Origin: Scedosporium boydii
Lineage: Eukaryota; Ascomycota; Sordariomycetes; Microascales; Microascaceae
Length of the DNA: 64,000 nucleotides
Direction of reading: 5' to 3'
NCBI GenBank assembly: GCA_002221725.1
Contig: NJFT01000055.1
Location: forward strand, 1-64,000
Shown: positions 42,401 to 54,119 of the stretch, one piece after another
How the letters are laid out: every line of letters starts with the position of its first letter
Numbering within the stretch: the stretch's first letter is position 1
Position numbers and translations under genes: made by a program
Notes under the pieces: model-generated
What the model saw: only the letters and a program-made list of their open reading frames with translations
The model's database searches: none
What the model was told of the DNA's origin: nothing

Positions 42401-44706
42401 CCCTTCTTTTCATTTCATATGAAGCACACCCAACTGAACCAGCCGAGGTTATCGAACCAGAAGCTTGCAAAGGATCTTCGAATGTTATCCTCTGCTCTTC
42501 GAGTCGCATGTGTAACACCTCGCGGCGCAACGGTTGAGCAATTGACCCAATGCCCGACGCAATCGAGTCTATCAAGTGATTGAGGGTCGATGTTGCGTCG
42601 ATAAATATTGGATGCACGACAGCTCGGGAGCATGTGCACTTAGCGTCGAGCATGGCTCAGACATTAGACATCAGACATTGACGATCGTCGAAGTGAGCTT
42701 ATCGCGCCCGCCTGGCTGGCCATGGATCCAGCTGGAAGGGCCATCGACTGTCGTTGCCCGCCCAAGATATTTCGTAGGTCCAACGCTGTTTCAAGACTGT
42801 AGGATCGCACTCTGGGGTCTGCCAATCCGGAATGTGGCATTTTAATGCCCGTCGCGAAATCCCAAAGAGCTTTATCTGCAGCATTGAGCAGGTCATCGCC
42901 CGATCCAATCAGCACCGGGGAATGACCGACTCTGGTGCCGAGCCGGGGGAGGGTGTCTTTGAAGCCTTCCCTTCAGCGTCGAGGGAGCTGCCATTTTAGC
43001 TCAAACAGCCTGCCAGGCGAGATCGACCATTGGGGTTCCGCATACAAAGGTACACCCTTACCGTTCCTCACACACCCTCCACGAACCCTAAATTAATTTA
43101 TCCCCTCGAATCTCCTGTTGCTGTTCATATCGGCTGTGCCACTTGCCACTTTGCAGTCTGTGGTGGCGTTTTTCGTTTCTTTTCAACCTCCCCTCCGAGG
43201 CATGTACGAATCTGCCGGCTCAAGACGCTTAACACTTTGCAGTGCCGGCTGAAATGACATCCCCAGCCGAAGGCGAAGAGAGCAACAGAGCCAGCAATTG
43301 ATACCATACCATGGCACTAACACGCCGTTCCCACGCCCCCGACGAATCAGCTGCTGCCCTCCAGAAACATTCCATACGCGACGCCGCCTTATCAAACCCA
43401 GTCTTCCAGGCTTTTGGCGAATCGGCTTTTTAAGTTCACTTAAAACCTAACAAGCTTGTGAGGAAGAAGGGGGATGCGATAGTCGTCCGTCCGTCCCGCG
43501 AGCATGCGGCACGGCTTTGCAGCAGTTGACGGTCGAGCAGAAGCATCAAATATGGATGAATGAATCGCATCAGCATCGTGCTGGAGTAGCAATCTGTGCC
43601 GGCTTTGCGCTTCCTCTCGTCATAGTGTCTGGTATCGAAAAGTAGCCATACTGGTAGAGCCTGGCTACGTAGCAAGGAACACAGGTATTTCCGTCCTGCG
43701 CAGTACTCGTGGGTGTCCTGAGTGGCGTATACCTCCGTTACCCCTGGACGTTGACGGTATTGATCAATGATACCATATTGCTGGATGGGCCCTTTGCAAA
43801 GCCCATTCGCCGCACACGACACAAAAGAACATACAGACAGGTACTTCGTACATGCCTCCGGTCATACTCGCAGCCCCTTCCTAATGTTTCAACACATCCA
43901 AATTGCCCAGGAAGGTGTCTTGGCCAAACCTTCCCTTCTCAGTTCCCACCCCTCCCGTCCCGATGTCCATTTGCTCCCCCCGCACTTCGATTCAAAGTTC
44001 CTTCCTCAATCATGGCCTCGAGTCGACTTGTCTGCGTCTCTCGTGTCCCGTGTACCCTCGTACCGATGTACCAATGGGGTGGGGGGAGAAGAAATCAAAG
44101 AAAGCACACCGAGCCTCGAGCGTTCAATGCTCACAAAGAAAAGAGGAGACTTCAATAGAGAGACAAAGGGACTTCAAGTTACGCAGCAGCCAATGTGATC
44201 GATCGATCAATGATGTATGATGCTAGATTCGGGCAGCCTGTATGCTTGCAATGCACCTTCTACAAATGGAGGGTGATACCGTCCCCTCTATCTTCTACCT
44301 TCTCCGTTCTTGACTCGACTGTCATCGAGATTAAGAGTCTCGACATATTGCCTTTCTTATCATTTTCCCACATTTCCGGGACCACGAGCAGCCGATGATC
44401 TCCATTGTCCTACTCCGCTGTATGTCCAGAAACCTTTTATATATCTTTTAATAGAAGACCCGTGGCCAGGCTGTTGGTTCGTCCTCCCGTTTATTCAAAA
44501 GCATCGCTTCCTCCCCTCACCCGGCCGATACTGGTCCCCTAGCTTTCTGTTTCCTTCGCCGCGCCTTGCAGTTATATTCTCCCATTGCTTTGCTCGCGTG
44601 CAATGACGGACCTCTTCATGTCCAACAGCACTTTCTGAGTAATCTATATTATTTCGCTATCATCATATAGCTGTCTACCTTAGGAGCTGCGCTCTAGTCA
44701 CGAACA
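39451..44706. other. 5.2 kb stretch without recognisable genes
   Basis: The longest gap in the window. Open frames of 80-150 codons exist on both strands, but none has family motifs, a signal peptide with a plausible mature part, or good splice support. It contains gtacttcgtac at 43841-43851. The last 0.4 kb is the C/T-rich promoter and leader of the OPT gene. Base composition does not look AT-biased to the eye, so I do not see heavy RIP damage. Confidence 0.55.
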
Positions 44707-47700
44707 ATGGCGTCCAAGGAGATAACGGAGACGCCCCAGGGGGCGCGGGCTGCTCCGGCCTCGCCCCTCGGGATCCTAAGTGAGAAGAACCCAGTAGGTC
44801 TTTCTTTCTTTTTTTCCCCCCTTTTTTTCCATCTCCTTCTCTCTTCGTGTTCTCTTATATTTCACTAAAAGCACCAGGGTTGACTGACTGACTTGTTGTG
44901 ATTCAGATCGTTCCTGACTTTTCTGACAATGTTTCCGACTCGTCGAGAGATGAGGGTCAAATCCTCAACGTCACCGAGGACGACCTCCTCGAGGCCAAAG
45001 CCCTGGCCTCTACTTTTAGCCTTGAAGATACCCGTCGTGTAAGTCATTGACCTCTAACCTATGGATTGGGTAACTTCATAACTTCGTAGCTTCCCTGCAC
45101 CATTGCTCTCTGTGGGACTTAGAACGCCAACTTACACCTAATTCCAGTTGATGCAACGGGTTCACAAGCAACACTCAAGGGATCCCAATTTCCCCATTAG
45201 TATTATTGAGAGAATCGAAGAGTTCCTCGGTCAGTCATGATTTCTACCCAACCCTTATTATTTCTTCACCTCTCTCTGTCCCTCTTTGGCGTCTCTATCT
45301 AGGTATGAAGCACTAACACGACCCGGAATAGCGAGCGAGGACATCTTCGACAACCCCGAGAAGCACCAGCGCCTCATCCAGGAAATGAAGATCGAGGCAG
45401 CTCTTATCACTAACAACTCCCCTTACGCCGAAGTGCGCGCTGTCGTCGACAACCACGACGACCCCACCATGCCGACATCGACACTCCGAGCCTGGTTTAT
45501 CGGAATTTTCTTTTCGTGCGCTATCTCTTTTATCAACTCATTCTTTGACGTCCGTCTTCCCAGCATCTACGTTATTCAGACCGTCCCCCAGCTCTTGGCG
45601 TATCCATTTGGTAAACTCCTTGAGAAGACCCTCCCTGACTGGGGATTTACCCTCTTCGGTGTCTATCATAGCCTGAATCCTGGCCCATTCAATAAGAAGG
45701 AGCACATGCTCATCACCATCATGGCCAATGTCGCAAAGAGCACGCCCTATACCAACTACATTGTCTGGATCCAGGTTCTTCCCCAGTATTTCAACCAGCC
45801 CTGGGCAATCAGTGTTGGCTACCAGCTTCTCATCGCCTTGTCCACGAACTTTATCGGTTACGGTCTCGCGGGTCTTTGCCGCCGTTTCCTTGTCTACCCC
45901 GCCTACTGTGTCTGGCCCTCGTCTCTCGTGACCATTGCCCTCAACGCTGCTTTCCACGATGGCGCTAGCGAGAGCGCATCGGTTCTTGGCCCTCTCAAGA
46001 GCGTATGGAAAATGACCCGTATCAAGTTTTTCACCTGGGCCTTCGGGCTTATGTTCCTTTACTTCTGGCTTCCAAACTACCTTTTCGCTGCGCTGAGCTA
46101 CTTCAGTTGGATCACCTGGATTGCTCCCAATAATGGTGACCTCGCCAGAATTACTGGCGGCTATCGAGGCCTGGGATTGAATCCCATCCCTTCATTCGAC
46201 TGGAACATCTTTACTTACGTGGTCGATCCTCTCATGGTCCCTTTCTTCTCGACCTTTAACGTATTCCTCGGAACATTTTTCTCCATGTTCGTTATCATCG
46301 CTATTTATTACACTAATACCTTCAACACGGGCTTCCTCCCCATTAATTCGAACCGTACCTACGATCATTTCGGTAAGATATACAAAGTCGCTTCCATCAT
46401 TGACGAAAGAGGTATCTTCGATGGAGAAAAGTATGAGCAATACTCGCCTCCATTCCTATCGGCTGGAAATGCCATCGTCTACTTATTCTTCTTCGCGGTC
46501 TACTCATCCACTGTGACCTACGGTATTCTCTACCACAGACACGAGATCATGCTGGGACTAAGGGATGCCTGGTCCGCCATTAAGTGGAAGAGGAACAAGG
46601 ACGGAGATGATCAAGAGATCACCCAAGAGAAGGCGGACCGCGATGCTCTTGATATCCACAATCGTTTGATGTCCTCCTACAAGGAGGTTCCCGAATGGTG
46701 GTACATGATTTGCTTGGTTATTTCGATTGGCCTTGGAATCGCCGGAATTGCTGCGTGGCCCACAAACACGACTCCCGCCGTGGTCCTCTATGGTATTGCG
46801 CTTTGCCTGGTCTTCGTCGTCCCTATTGGCATCATCAAGGCTATGACTGGCGTGGAAGTAACGCTGAACGTGTTGGCTGAGTTCATCGGCGGTGTTTGGG
46901 TTGAAGGAAACGCCATTGCCATGTGCTTCTTCAAGTCTTACGGCTACGTCACGGCGGCCCACGCTCTTTCTTTCAGCGCCGATCTCAAGCTTGCGCACTA
47001 CATCAAGATTGCGCCCCGCTTCACCTTTTTTGCTCAGATGGTGCCGACAGTGGTGTCGACGTTCATTAGCGTCGCCGTCCTCCAGTATCAGATCCACATC
47101 GACAAGATCTGCACCGAAGACGCGCCCTTCCGATTCACCTGTCCAGGTGTCAACACTTTCTTCACTGCCGCCGTCTTTTGGGGAACTGTAGGTCCGAGGA
47201 AAATTTGGGGAGCCGGTGGCCAATATGCCGTTACTCTCATCGGCTTCCCCATTGGCGTTGCCGTCGTCGCAATCTTCTACCTACTCAGCTTGAAGTGGCC
47301 CAAGAACGCCATCATCAGGAACGCCCATCCCGTTGTAATGTTCAATGGCGCTCTTATCTGGGCTCCCTACACCCTTGCTTATGTTTGGCCCGCCGTTCCT
47401 GTCGCTGCCTTCTCGTGGCTCTACCTCAGGAAGAGGTTCCTGGACTTCTGGTCAAAGGTTCGTATCTCCTCTTTTACCTCTTATTCGTCAATGCCGTCCC
47501 GAAGGAAAGAGGACCACGACATGCCATGCATGACAACCTTTGCTAACTATTCTTCTCCCTACCAGTACAACTTCGTTACTTCCGCTGCCTTCTCCTGTGC
47601 TGTTGCCATTTCGGGTATCGTCATCTTCTTTGCCCTCCAGATTTCTAACATCGAGGTTGATTGGTGGGGCAATAGCGTTCCCTTCGAGGGTTGTGAAGGC

Positions 47701-47775
47701 GCTGTATCATGCACCCTCAAGCAGCTTGAGAATGAAGGAGACTACTTCGGCCCAAGGATTGGTGAATTCCATTGA
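44707..47775 (+). CDS. OPT-family oligopeptide transporter
   Basis: Five exons: 44707-44793, 44907-45038, 45148-45229, 45332-47457 and 47566-47775, 878 residues. The N-terminal 110 residues are hydrophilic and hold VTEDDLLEAKALA and the conserved NNSPYAEVRAVVDNHDDP of fungal OPT proteins. About 14-16 membrane segments follow, including family-typical stretches such as PSIYVIQTVPQLLAYPFGK, FNKKEHMLITIMANVA and GGVWVEGNAIAMCFFKSYGY. These are proton-coupled importers of tetra- and pentapeptides or related compounds. The final 108-bp intron (47458-47565) is a multiple of three without a stop, and its removal joins DFWSK to YNFVTSAAF, the family form. The first three introns are 113, 109 and 102 bp. 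Donor of intron 3 is gtcagt, slightly unusual. Confidence 0.94.
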
Positions 47776-49078
47776 GTATAGTACATCTTGAGCTGGAATA
47801 GGTTTCCTCTGTATAATTTCTTGAGGTTCAATTTCGTTGCTTAATCTTCTTGAATTTAGGAAGGGGTTGGAATCGAATTGGGAGTTTGTATATAATGGCT
47901 TAACGATATGCTAGGGACGATTTCTTTGTATTTCCTTCTATTTCATAATAAGTCTAACTTGTTCCTTTCTTCGCTGAGGCTAGTTGACATGCGTCTGTCC
48001 CTAAGTCGGCATGGTTGACCACCAAATGCTCTCTGAATTCCTGAAAGTGTATTAGAGACATGTAGTTACTGCCCTCACCTATGCTCATGATATTGATCGT
48101 ATCGTGATTCAAAGCGGATCATCCGCCGTTCTATCATAGCAACTGGCTAGTGTGAGATTGAGTACATATGGGTCCGTTTACTCGTATGTATCAGTCTCTA
48201 GCTAGGTAGGATCGAATCTACTGACCCCCAAATTTGACCTGTCAGCTTCATACATACACAAACAGATTGCCCAGACATAAGATCGCTCCGTCTTACCCGA
48301 GATGGTGAGCAGGTATTCTTTGAACTTTTGCTGAACCGCAAAGCGTAAGAGATGAACTTTACTTGCTGACCCCTCATAATGGGTGGGTGGATGGTGAGTA
48401 TTAATAGTCGTATGAAAGAGAGTAAGGGTCTTACTTGAATTCGGAACAGAAGGCGGAAGTAAAACACCAACCCCTGGTCATCTATTCCGTGATGTGTTAG
48501 GGTTAGGGTTACTTTGACCTGGAGGCGAAGATGATAAATTGATAGTGTGCGCACAATTTCATCACTTTAAAGTAGCATGGCAGGTCATTGCCATTAATGA
48601 AAGTTAAACTGTTTAAACTCGGTCTAAATCGTATTGTATTGATACAGATTCCGAGCTCAAAATCACTGGTCAAGACTCGACGAATGCAGTCTAGGAATAT
48701 CTCTCCTCAACGCCCCTTTAACCTCTAATATTTGGGCTCAGATTACATCAAAGGCTAGGGCCTGTATCATTGCCATATGAAATTATATGTTAATCGTCTC
48801 GTCGCCTGAAGTAAACTGACTCGTTGGTCAGACTGAGGCTCTAGGCCCAAGTTCTAGTCACTTATTGCTATTCCCCACCTCACCAGCCAGGATGGCGTTC
48901 GTCCAACCACAACCTCTTCGAAGGTGGGCAAAATCCTCTTGCTATAATTTGAGATCTGGCCCATTCACGTGAATCCAACCATCTTTCCCTGCGGTATCTA
49001 CCTCGTGCTCACATTTACCCCTCTCAATCGACCGGACATGCTCCACGAGATATCCCGCTGCTATCAGTAGCCTTCAGG
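47776..49078. other. 1.3 kb intergenic region with telomere-like motif
   Basis: No gene supported. It includes the 3' region of the OPT gene. A short TTAGGG-type repeat (ttagggttagggtt) lies at 48497-48510. Confidence 0.5.
48497..48510 (+). repeat. Short interstitial TTAGGG-like repeat
   Basis: Two copies of ttaggg followed by tt. The same hexamer is the telomere repeat of most filamentous ascomycetes. Two copies may be chance or may be a promoter element; this is not a telomere. Confidence 0.6.
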
Positions 49079-50484
49079 ATGTCGACCGGAAACGAGAGAG
49101 GCAAACGAACTGAGAAGCCTGAGCTGCTCGGTAACCTTCAATTTCAAACATGGGACCACCAGTCCCAATCACCCTTCTTCTCACGGCTGCCCCGCGAGAT
49201 TCAAGATGCGATATACCTAGCGCTATGGGGAAGCGAGGGTGAGGCTCAACGTATATTCTAGCACGAGGACACGGCCAACCCAGAAAATTGCAAGTTCTGC
49301 TTCTGGCCCTACAAGACGAAGTTCAACGTGGAAAACAAGGCCCAGGATGAGCTGGAAAAGATATGGCGGGACGGCCGTGTCTGGAGAGGAATCCCTGTGA
49401 ATCCGCTGTGGCAGGCACGCTTGCAGTCTCGGTGGCTTAACCACCGGCGGTGCGAGGAGGATTTGTTGGCCGCCTTGGAGGAAGCGGGCCTGAATGCGGA
49501 TAGGTACGAGGAGGGTGGAGAGAAGCTGACAAGATTTCACTGGCCTTGTGAACTTGGAGACAAACTGCCGCGCAAGAGCTACTTGCCTATGCTATTAGCA
49601 TGCAAGGCGATGTAAGGTCGGAGAATCTTGTCTGCTCGAAATACACATGGAAGAACTGAACAAGTTTCAAGTTACGTCGAGTGTTTCGAAACAATATTCG
49701 AATCGACAAGGTTTGTCCTTATCGACACATCCACCATCCAAAGGATCTTGGGGTCTTGCGGGGGACACGTCCCCGAGATGCTGTCTGTTAAGCCCATCAT
49801 CCGGCAGATACGGAATCTAGATATATCGCTGCCTATCGACTTTCCAACGCGACTCTCCTGCTACGGCATCCCAGGCGACATGCATTGGGACAACGACTTC
49901 CACTGGCTTCACTTCCCGGAGATGGAGAGCTGTCGAGAGGTGAACATATACGTCGATGCGCGCCGGAGAAACGCTTACCTGGAACCCCGGACCAAGACTT
50001 ATGCCCGCATGATGAATCTCGATTATAGTGCTCTCCTCATCGGAATCGTCAAGCGAGTTGCTAGAGACCTTAGAGGCTCGTCCTGCATAATCACCATTAG
50101 TACCCCGTTGGCGATGGGTGGGTCCCAACGATTCGGCTTCACGGGTGATGACCGCTGGTCTGGATTTTTAAACAAATTCAAGTTTCTCCCTAACTTTCGC
50201 ATATGGCGGAGGTACTGGGGAGATGCTTTCCAACCCATTCCGCCAGCCCTGGGGACGCCGGAGGGATCTATATACGTGGACTATCTTCTGTATATATCTC
50301 GTTCATCTTGGGAGCTCTGTTTTCTTTTCTTTCTCTTTTTTCGTCCGTTTCTCTCTTAATTTCAGAAAGGCTAGTTTTCTAATGCTATATTGACTACAGG
50401 CGAACCATCCGGGAGGGTGAGTTGATAACACCTCCTGATGACGAAGAGTCAGTCATCGGCCGGATGTATACGGAAGGCGGATAG
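49079..50484 (+). pseudogene. DUF7730-like gene interrupted by one in-frame TAG
   Basis: Three exons, 49079-49611, 49672-50289 and 50400-50484, give 411 codons with one internal stop, codon 61 (TAG at 49259-49261). Before it: FFSRLPREIQDAIYLALWG, the opening block of DUF7730-type fungal proteins. After it the same frame continues in clearly protein-like sequence (HEDTANPENCKFCFWPY) to the first splice. The second exon continues YVECFETIFESTRFVLID, and the third ends RTIREGELITPPDDEE then a short tail. Both introns are GT/AG, 60 and 110 bp, and keep the frame; the predicted joins are ACKA-IYVEC and YLL-RTIREG. No splice choice removes the TAG without breaking frame or losing the conserved opening block. 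A CAG-to-TAG change would explain it. Function of the family is unknown. Confidence 0.78.
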
Positions 50485-51203
50485 TCTGTCTTTCCTAGGC
50501 CCGTTTAACGTAGCCCTAGTCGATCCCAACGCCGCATCTAACTTGACCACGATCACATATCTTGGCGATTTTGAACGATCCCACTCGCGCCAGGCGCAAG
50601 CAGGGCGTCCGAAAGCAACGTCGCACCTGACACTAGCCCCAAATCTCACCCACCCATAGTGTCAAAAAGTAAGAAGACAATTTCTCCAATTCTCGTTAAA
50701 AGAAGGCGTGTGTCAGCGGTCGGGTGTCTCCGAGGGCGCTCACCGCATTAAGCGACGACCATGGTGTCAGCCTGGTAGGAGGCGCAGGCCAGGGTGAATG
50801 CAGCACGATGAAGGATGGTGATGGGGGCCGGACTCAATGGCAGTGCTATTCCTAGAATGGGCTCGTAACCGGAGTTTAGGGCTGAAAGTGTGGCTTTCAA
50901 CAGCAGTCATCTTCATGGATTTCTTTTTCTATGGGGCTACATTTTGCCATTTTGAAGGACGAATGGTTCCTGCTACGCCTTTTAGGATCAGATTGAGACA
51001 TCCTGTTGGGGGCTACAAAACATCGTGGCCCATATTCCAGAATGCGGCTAGGGGATGCTGCAAAAAAAGAAGCACTGCCTCTAGTTAAATTTCTCCAACA
51101 TACGATGTATAGTTGGGAAGTTAAGTAAACGAATATGCCGAATCGAAACCATATGTACCAAGCTCCTATTTAGGGTTAAGTATGTACATCGCATAGTCGT
51201 TTC
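50485..51203. other. Intergenic region before the binding-protein-like gene
   Basis: The 3' regions of the DUF7730-like gene (plus) and the binding-protein-like gene (minus) meet here. No gene seen. Confidence 0.5.
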
Positions 51204-52151
51204 CTACAACCCGAGCTCGTCCAAGATACTCGTGTCAAGGAACTTTTCAATATCCGCTCGAGGAATAGGCTGCCTTCGATCCTCTTTCGCGAGGTACGCA
51301 TCCTCCTCCACCAAGAACTCAAGGAGCTCCGGCGCCCACCGACCCGTCCACAAGTGCTCCGGCCAGACGGCCTCAACAATGTCCGCGTCAGATCGGACAA
51401 GCTGGGCAACCTTAGCAAACACCTCTTTAGGGTTATTGTTGTAGACGTCGAGCGTCTGGTTGAGAGCCTTGACGAACTCGACGATATCGGCTCGGATAGT
51501 CGGGTTGGCGAGCTTCTCCTCGGTGGTGTACAGGGCGTACATCTCTCGGTAGACGGACCCGTTCTGGAAGAAGATATGGTTCTCGCCAAGCGCGCGGGCA
51601 CCGAGCTCGGGAGCGGCCTCCCAGAGACCAAAGGCGTCGATCTGGCCGTTCTGAAGCATCTGGGGCAGCGTGCCTGCTCCGCAGGGAGCCTTCATGCAAG
51701 CGTTTCCCGAGGCGACGGTGTACTGCCCCGGCTCAAGGCCCACGGTCCGGAGGAACTTGTTGATGAAGTACCCGGCCGAGGTACCCTGCAGCGTCCCGAC
51801 TCTCTTGCCCTTGAGGTCTTCCAACGAGTTGATGCCCTTGGCCTTGTTGGCGACGATTCGGTACTGGGCCTCGCATATCATGTAAATCAGGCGTAAGCTT
51901 CGCCGGCCACTGAGCTGCTTTAGGCCTTGGGTCTCGGCGTTGGCGGCGACGTCGACGCTGTTGTCGCGGGCGAGGCTCGCAACGCCCCCGGTAGAGATCT
52001 GGATGGCGCTGGTACCCTTGTAGAAGTTGTCGGCGGCATAGCGCTGCGGTGTGTATTCGATCCAGTCGAGAGAGGTCGACACACGTAAGGCGGATGAGGG
52101 GGTGCTGAGGAGGGTGGACAGGATGCCCGTTAAGAGGACTAGGCCTTTCAT
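51204..52151 (-). CDS. Secreted NMT1/THI5-like (SsuA-type) substrate-binding protein
   Basis: 315 residues, no intron. A signal peptide is visible (MKGLVLLTGILSTLLSTPSSA). The mature part has the two-lobe solute-binding fold of the NMT1/THI5-like and nitrate/sulfonate/taurine-binding families: an N-terminal strand LRVSTSLDWIEYTPQRYAA, then SLEDLKGKRVGTLQGTSAGYFINKFL (the conserved KGKxVG and ligand-contact glycine-rich step), and NGQIDAFGLWEAAPELGAR. In bacteria such proteins feed ABC importers; in fungi the cytosolic Thi5/Nmt1 makes the thiamine pyrimidine. This one has a secretion signal and lacks the CCCFC signature of Thi5, so a thiamine role is not supported. Ligand unknown. It is divergent from PNS1. 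Confidence 0.84.
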   Translation of the reverse strand: MKGLVLLTGILSTLLSTPSSALRVSTSLDWIEYTPQRYAADNFYKGTSAIQISTGGVASLARDNSVDVAANAETQGLKQLSGRRSLRLIYMICEAQYRIVANKAKGINSLEDLKGKRVGTLQGTSAGYFINKFLRTVGLEPGQYTVASGNACMKAPCGAGTLPQMLQNGQIDAFGLWEAAPELGARALGENHIFFQNGSVYREMYALYTTEEKLANPTIRADIVEFVKALNQTLDVYNNNPKEVFAKVAQLVRSDADIVEAVWPEHLWTGRWAPELLEFLVEEDAYLAKEDRRQPIPRADIEKFLDTSILDELGL

Positions 52152-54119
52152 GGTTGGGAGATTTCGGGTTTTCGATAGGGAGAAGGCCGGAGCTAGAAGA
52201 ACATCTGTCTCGTAAATGCCGTCTCACATGCGTTTGTTGCGTCCCAAACACGTTAGGTGTGAAGAGTGGGCAAAAAGGACAAAAGGAAAAGTGATACGAT
52301 GCCGGTATATCCACAGACAGCGGGACTTGCTCTACGGCGTGATTCGGCCTCTTACTTCGTGGCCACTTATACGGCGTCCCCTCTCCAGCTTCTCCTTTCT
52401 ACATGCCTATTAAACCTCAGGATCTCCTTAACATCTCCACATATGCCGGCTTCTACTGTAGCGTTTCTGCTCTGCTGCCGATTTGACAGGCCTGTGAAGG
52501 TCATATAAAACGGCTGCCCTGAGAGCGGAGTTTGCATACCGACCATCTGTTTCCCGCGCAGGCACAGCCACCGAAAATGTGGGGATCTACGCCGAGTCCC
52601 GAGTAGGCCTGTTTCTTGCCCTGAATGGAAAAGGCCGTCCCGGAGGGTTGTGTGGCCCAAGATAAATTGTTTCCACTATCCGCTGCGGGGCAGCGACTTT
52701 TCCCGGTCGAATCCGGGCATTTTGGAGCCAGTGGAATTGCCAAGTTTGAAGATGGAAAAGTCGCAGCTTGACTGGCTCCTCTGGAGGGGATGACCGCATG
52801 AAATGCAATTTGTTATATTCGCTATAAAGGCCTATATTTCTCTCTTGGCGGAAATAAAGTTTTGGTTATGAGACGTTGTAAATGCGTTTGTTGTGGTTGG
52901 ATAGGAATAATCGTAGAAGTGTCCATGGGCGCTGATTTGCGTCCGGACTGGAGAGGAGATGGTATATGCGGCACAATGCAGGATGGAGGTTTGTCTTCAT
53001 ACTTCATAAGTAGGGTGGTATATTTGGGCAGCCCAGTGACAGCGGAAGCTCCATAAAAAGGCCCTACTTCTCGTCGAGGTGGGCTTGGTGTCTTGTGAAT
53101 AGTCCAGATAGTATCGGATCGAATATGTGTTCGACAGAGCATACATATATAAAATGAGGAGTTGGATATCAGAGCAAACCCAAGCTAGTAGAATACATTT
53201 CCTTCACAACGCTGGGGTGTTACATTTATGATTTCGACCCCTGTCCCGCCGATGACGGATCGGTATGAATTTGCCGACATTACGAAGTATTATGGATCAA
53301 AATGCTCCTGAGCCAGGTTGCATTCGGAGATTTGTCCGTCGAGCGGCGCAAACTCAAAACTGGAAGGAGGTAGCGTTGGTGACAGACCTGCGAATACATC
53401 AGATCCCTTGTGTTCAGTATCATCTGCAGTATTAAATATAACCTCTGAGGTCTCTCGATTCAAACTCGATCTTCCATCACCAATAACCTATTCTTGGACA
53501 GTGGCCGTCAGCACAACCCAACAGGATCGTCTTGGAGGTGCAAGGACGGCGCTCGGCCAATTGGGGGCCACAAGGATGTCTGGCGGAGCAGTGGGGATGC
53601 AGGTACACACCAGCTGAAAACTATGAAGGGTGCCGGAATTTTTAGTTTTAGACTTGGGCCGGCTTTTGAAGTTAATCTTAATTTTCCTCGGTTCATAACG
53701 AATCATGAAGCATCTCCATCAACAATTGGGAAAACAGAGCGGGGAAGATGGCAAAGATGGCGACAATGACAGAAGTCAAAGTCTAGGTTCAGGAACCACG
53801 GTTTCTTAAACAGCTGCGTTCAGCTGTGGTCGGCCATCTCTGATCATCCACGCCCAGACATCAAGGCCCTTTCTCACAATCACATGGTTTCTTCGATTGG
53901 GCGGATCGGAAGATCGGCTCAGGTAGTGCGAGATCGTCCCGCCGATTTCATTTCAACTGGTGACGTAAACAGCTTGGCTGGTCTGGGCGGGTTTCGCATG
54001 CTTCAACTTCAGATCTTTCTTCTGCCCTCGGTTCTCTCTTTTATTTTCTTTGCCACTCTTTCGTTTCCCAGCTCCAATTGCTCATTTTCCGCGATCAACA
54101 GGTCCGCGATTGAGCAGCA
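52152..54119. other. Divergent promoter region, about 2 kb
   Basis: Upstream DNA shared by the binding-protein-like gene (minus) and PNS1 (plus). Contains tacgaagta at 53281-53289. The last 130 bases before 54120 are T/C-rich leader. No other gene supported. Confidence 0.5.

Noticed and set aside
43709..44220. Overlapping plus-strand frames of 105-149 codons before the OPT gene
   Set aside because: Three frames overlap in the same interval, with no splice support or family features; the composition is that of a C-rich promoter.
49131..49261. Alternative intron (gtaacc to ttctag) that would remove the TAG in the DUF7730-like gene
   Set aside because: It is 131 bp after a phase-1 exon end, so the joined sequence leaves the frame of the following exon. 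It would also remove the conserved FFSRLPREI block.
49328..49615. A separate small gene starting after the TAG
   Set aside because: The frame here begins at GTG, not ATG, and continues exactly the frame of the upstream exon, so it is the same gene.
51204..52151. Thiamine pyrimidine synthase Thi5/Nmt1
   Set aside because: A signal peptide is present and the CCCFC-type iron/cysteine signature of Thi5 is absent, so only the fold relation is kept.
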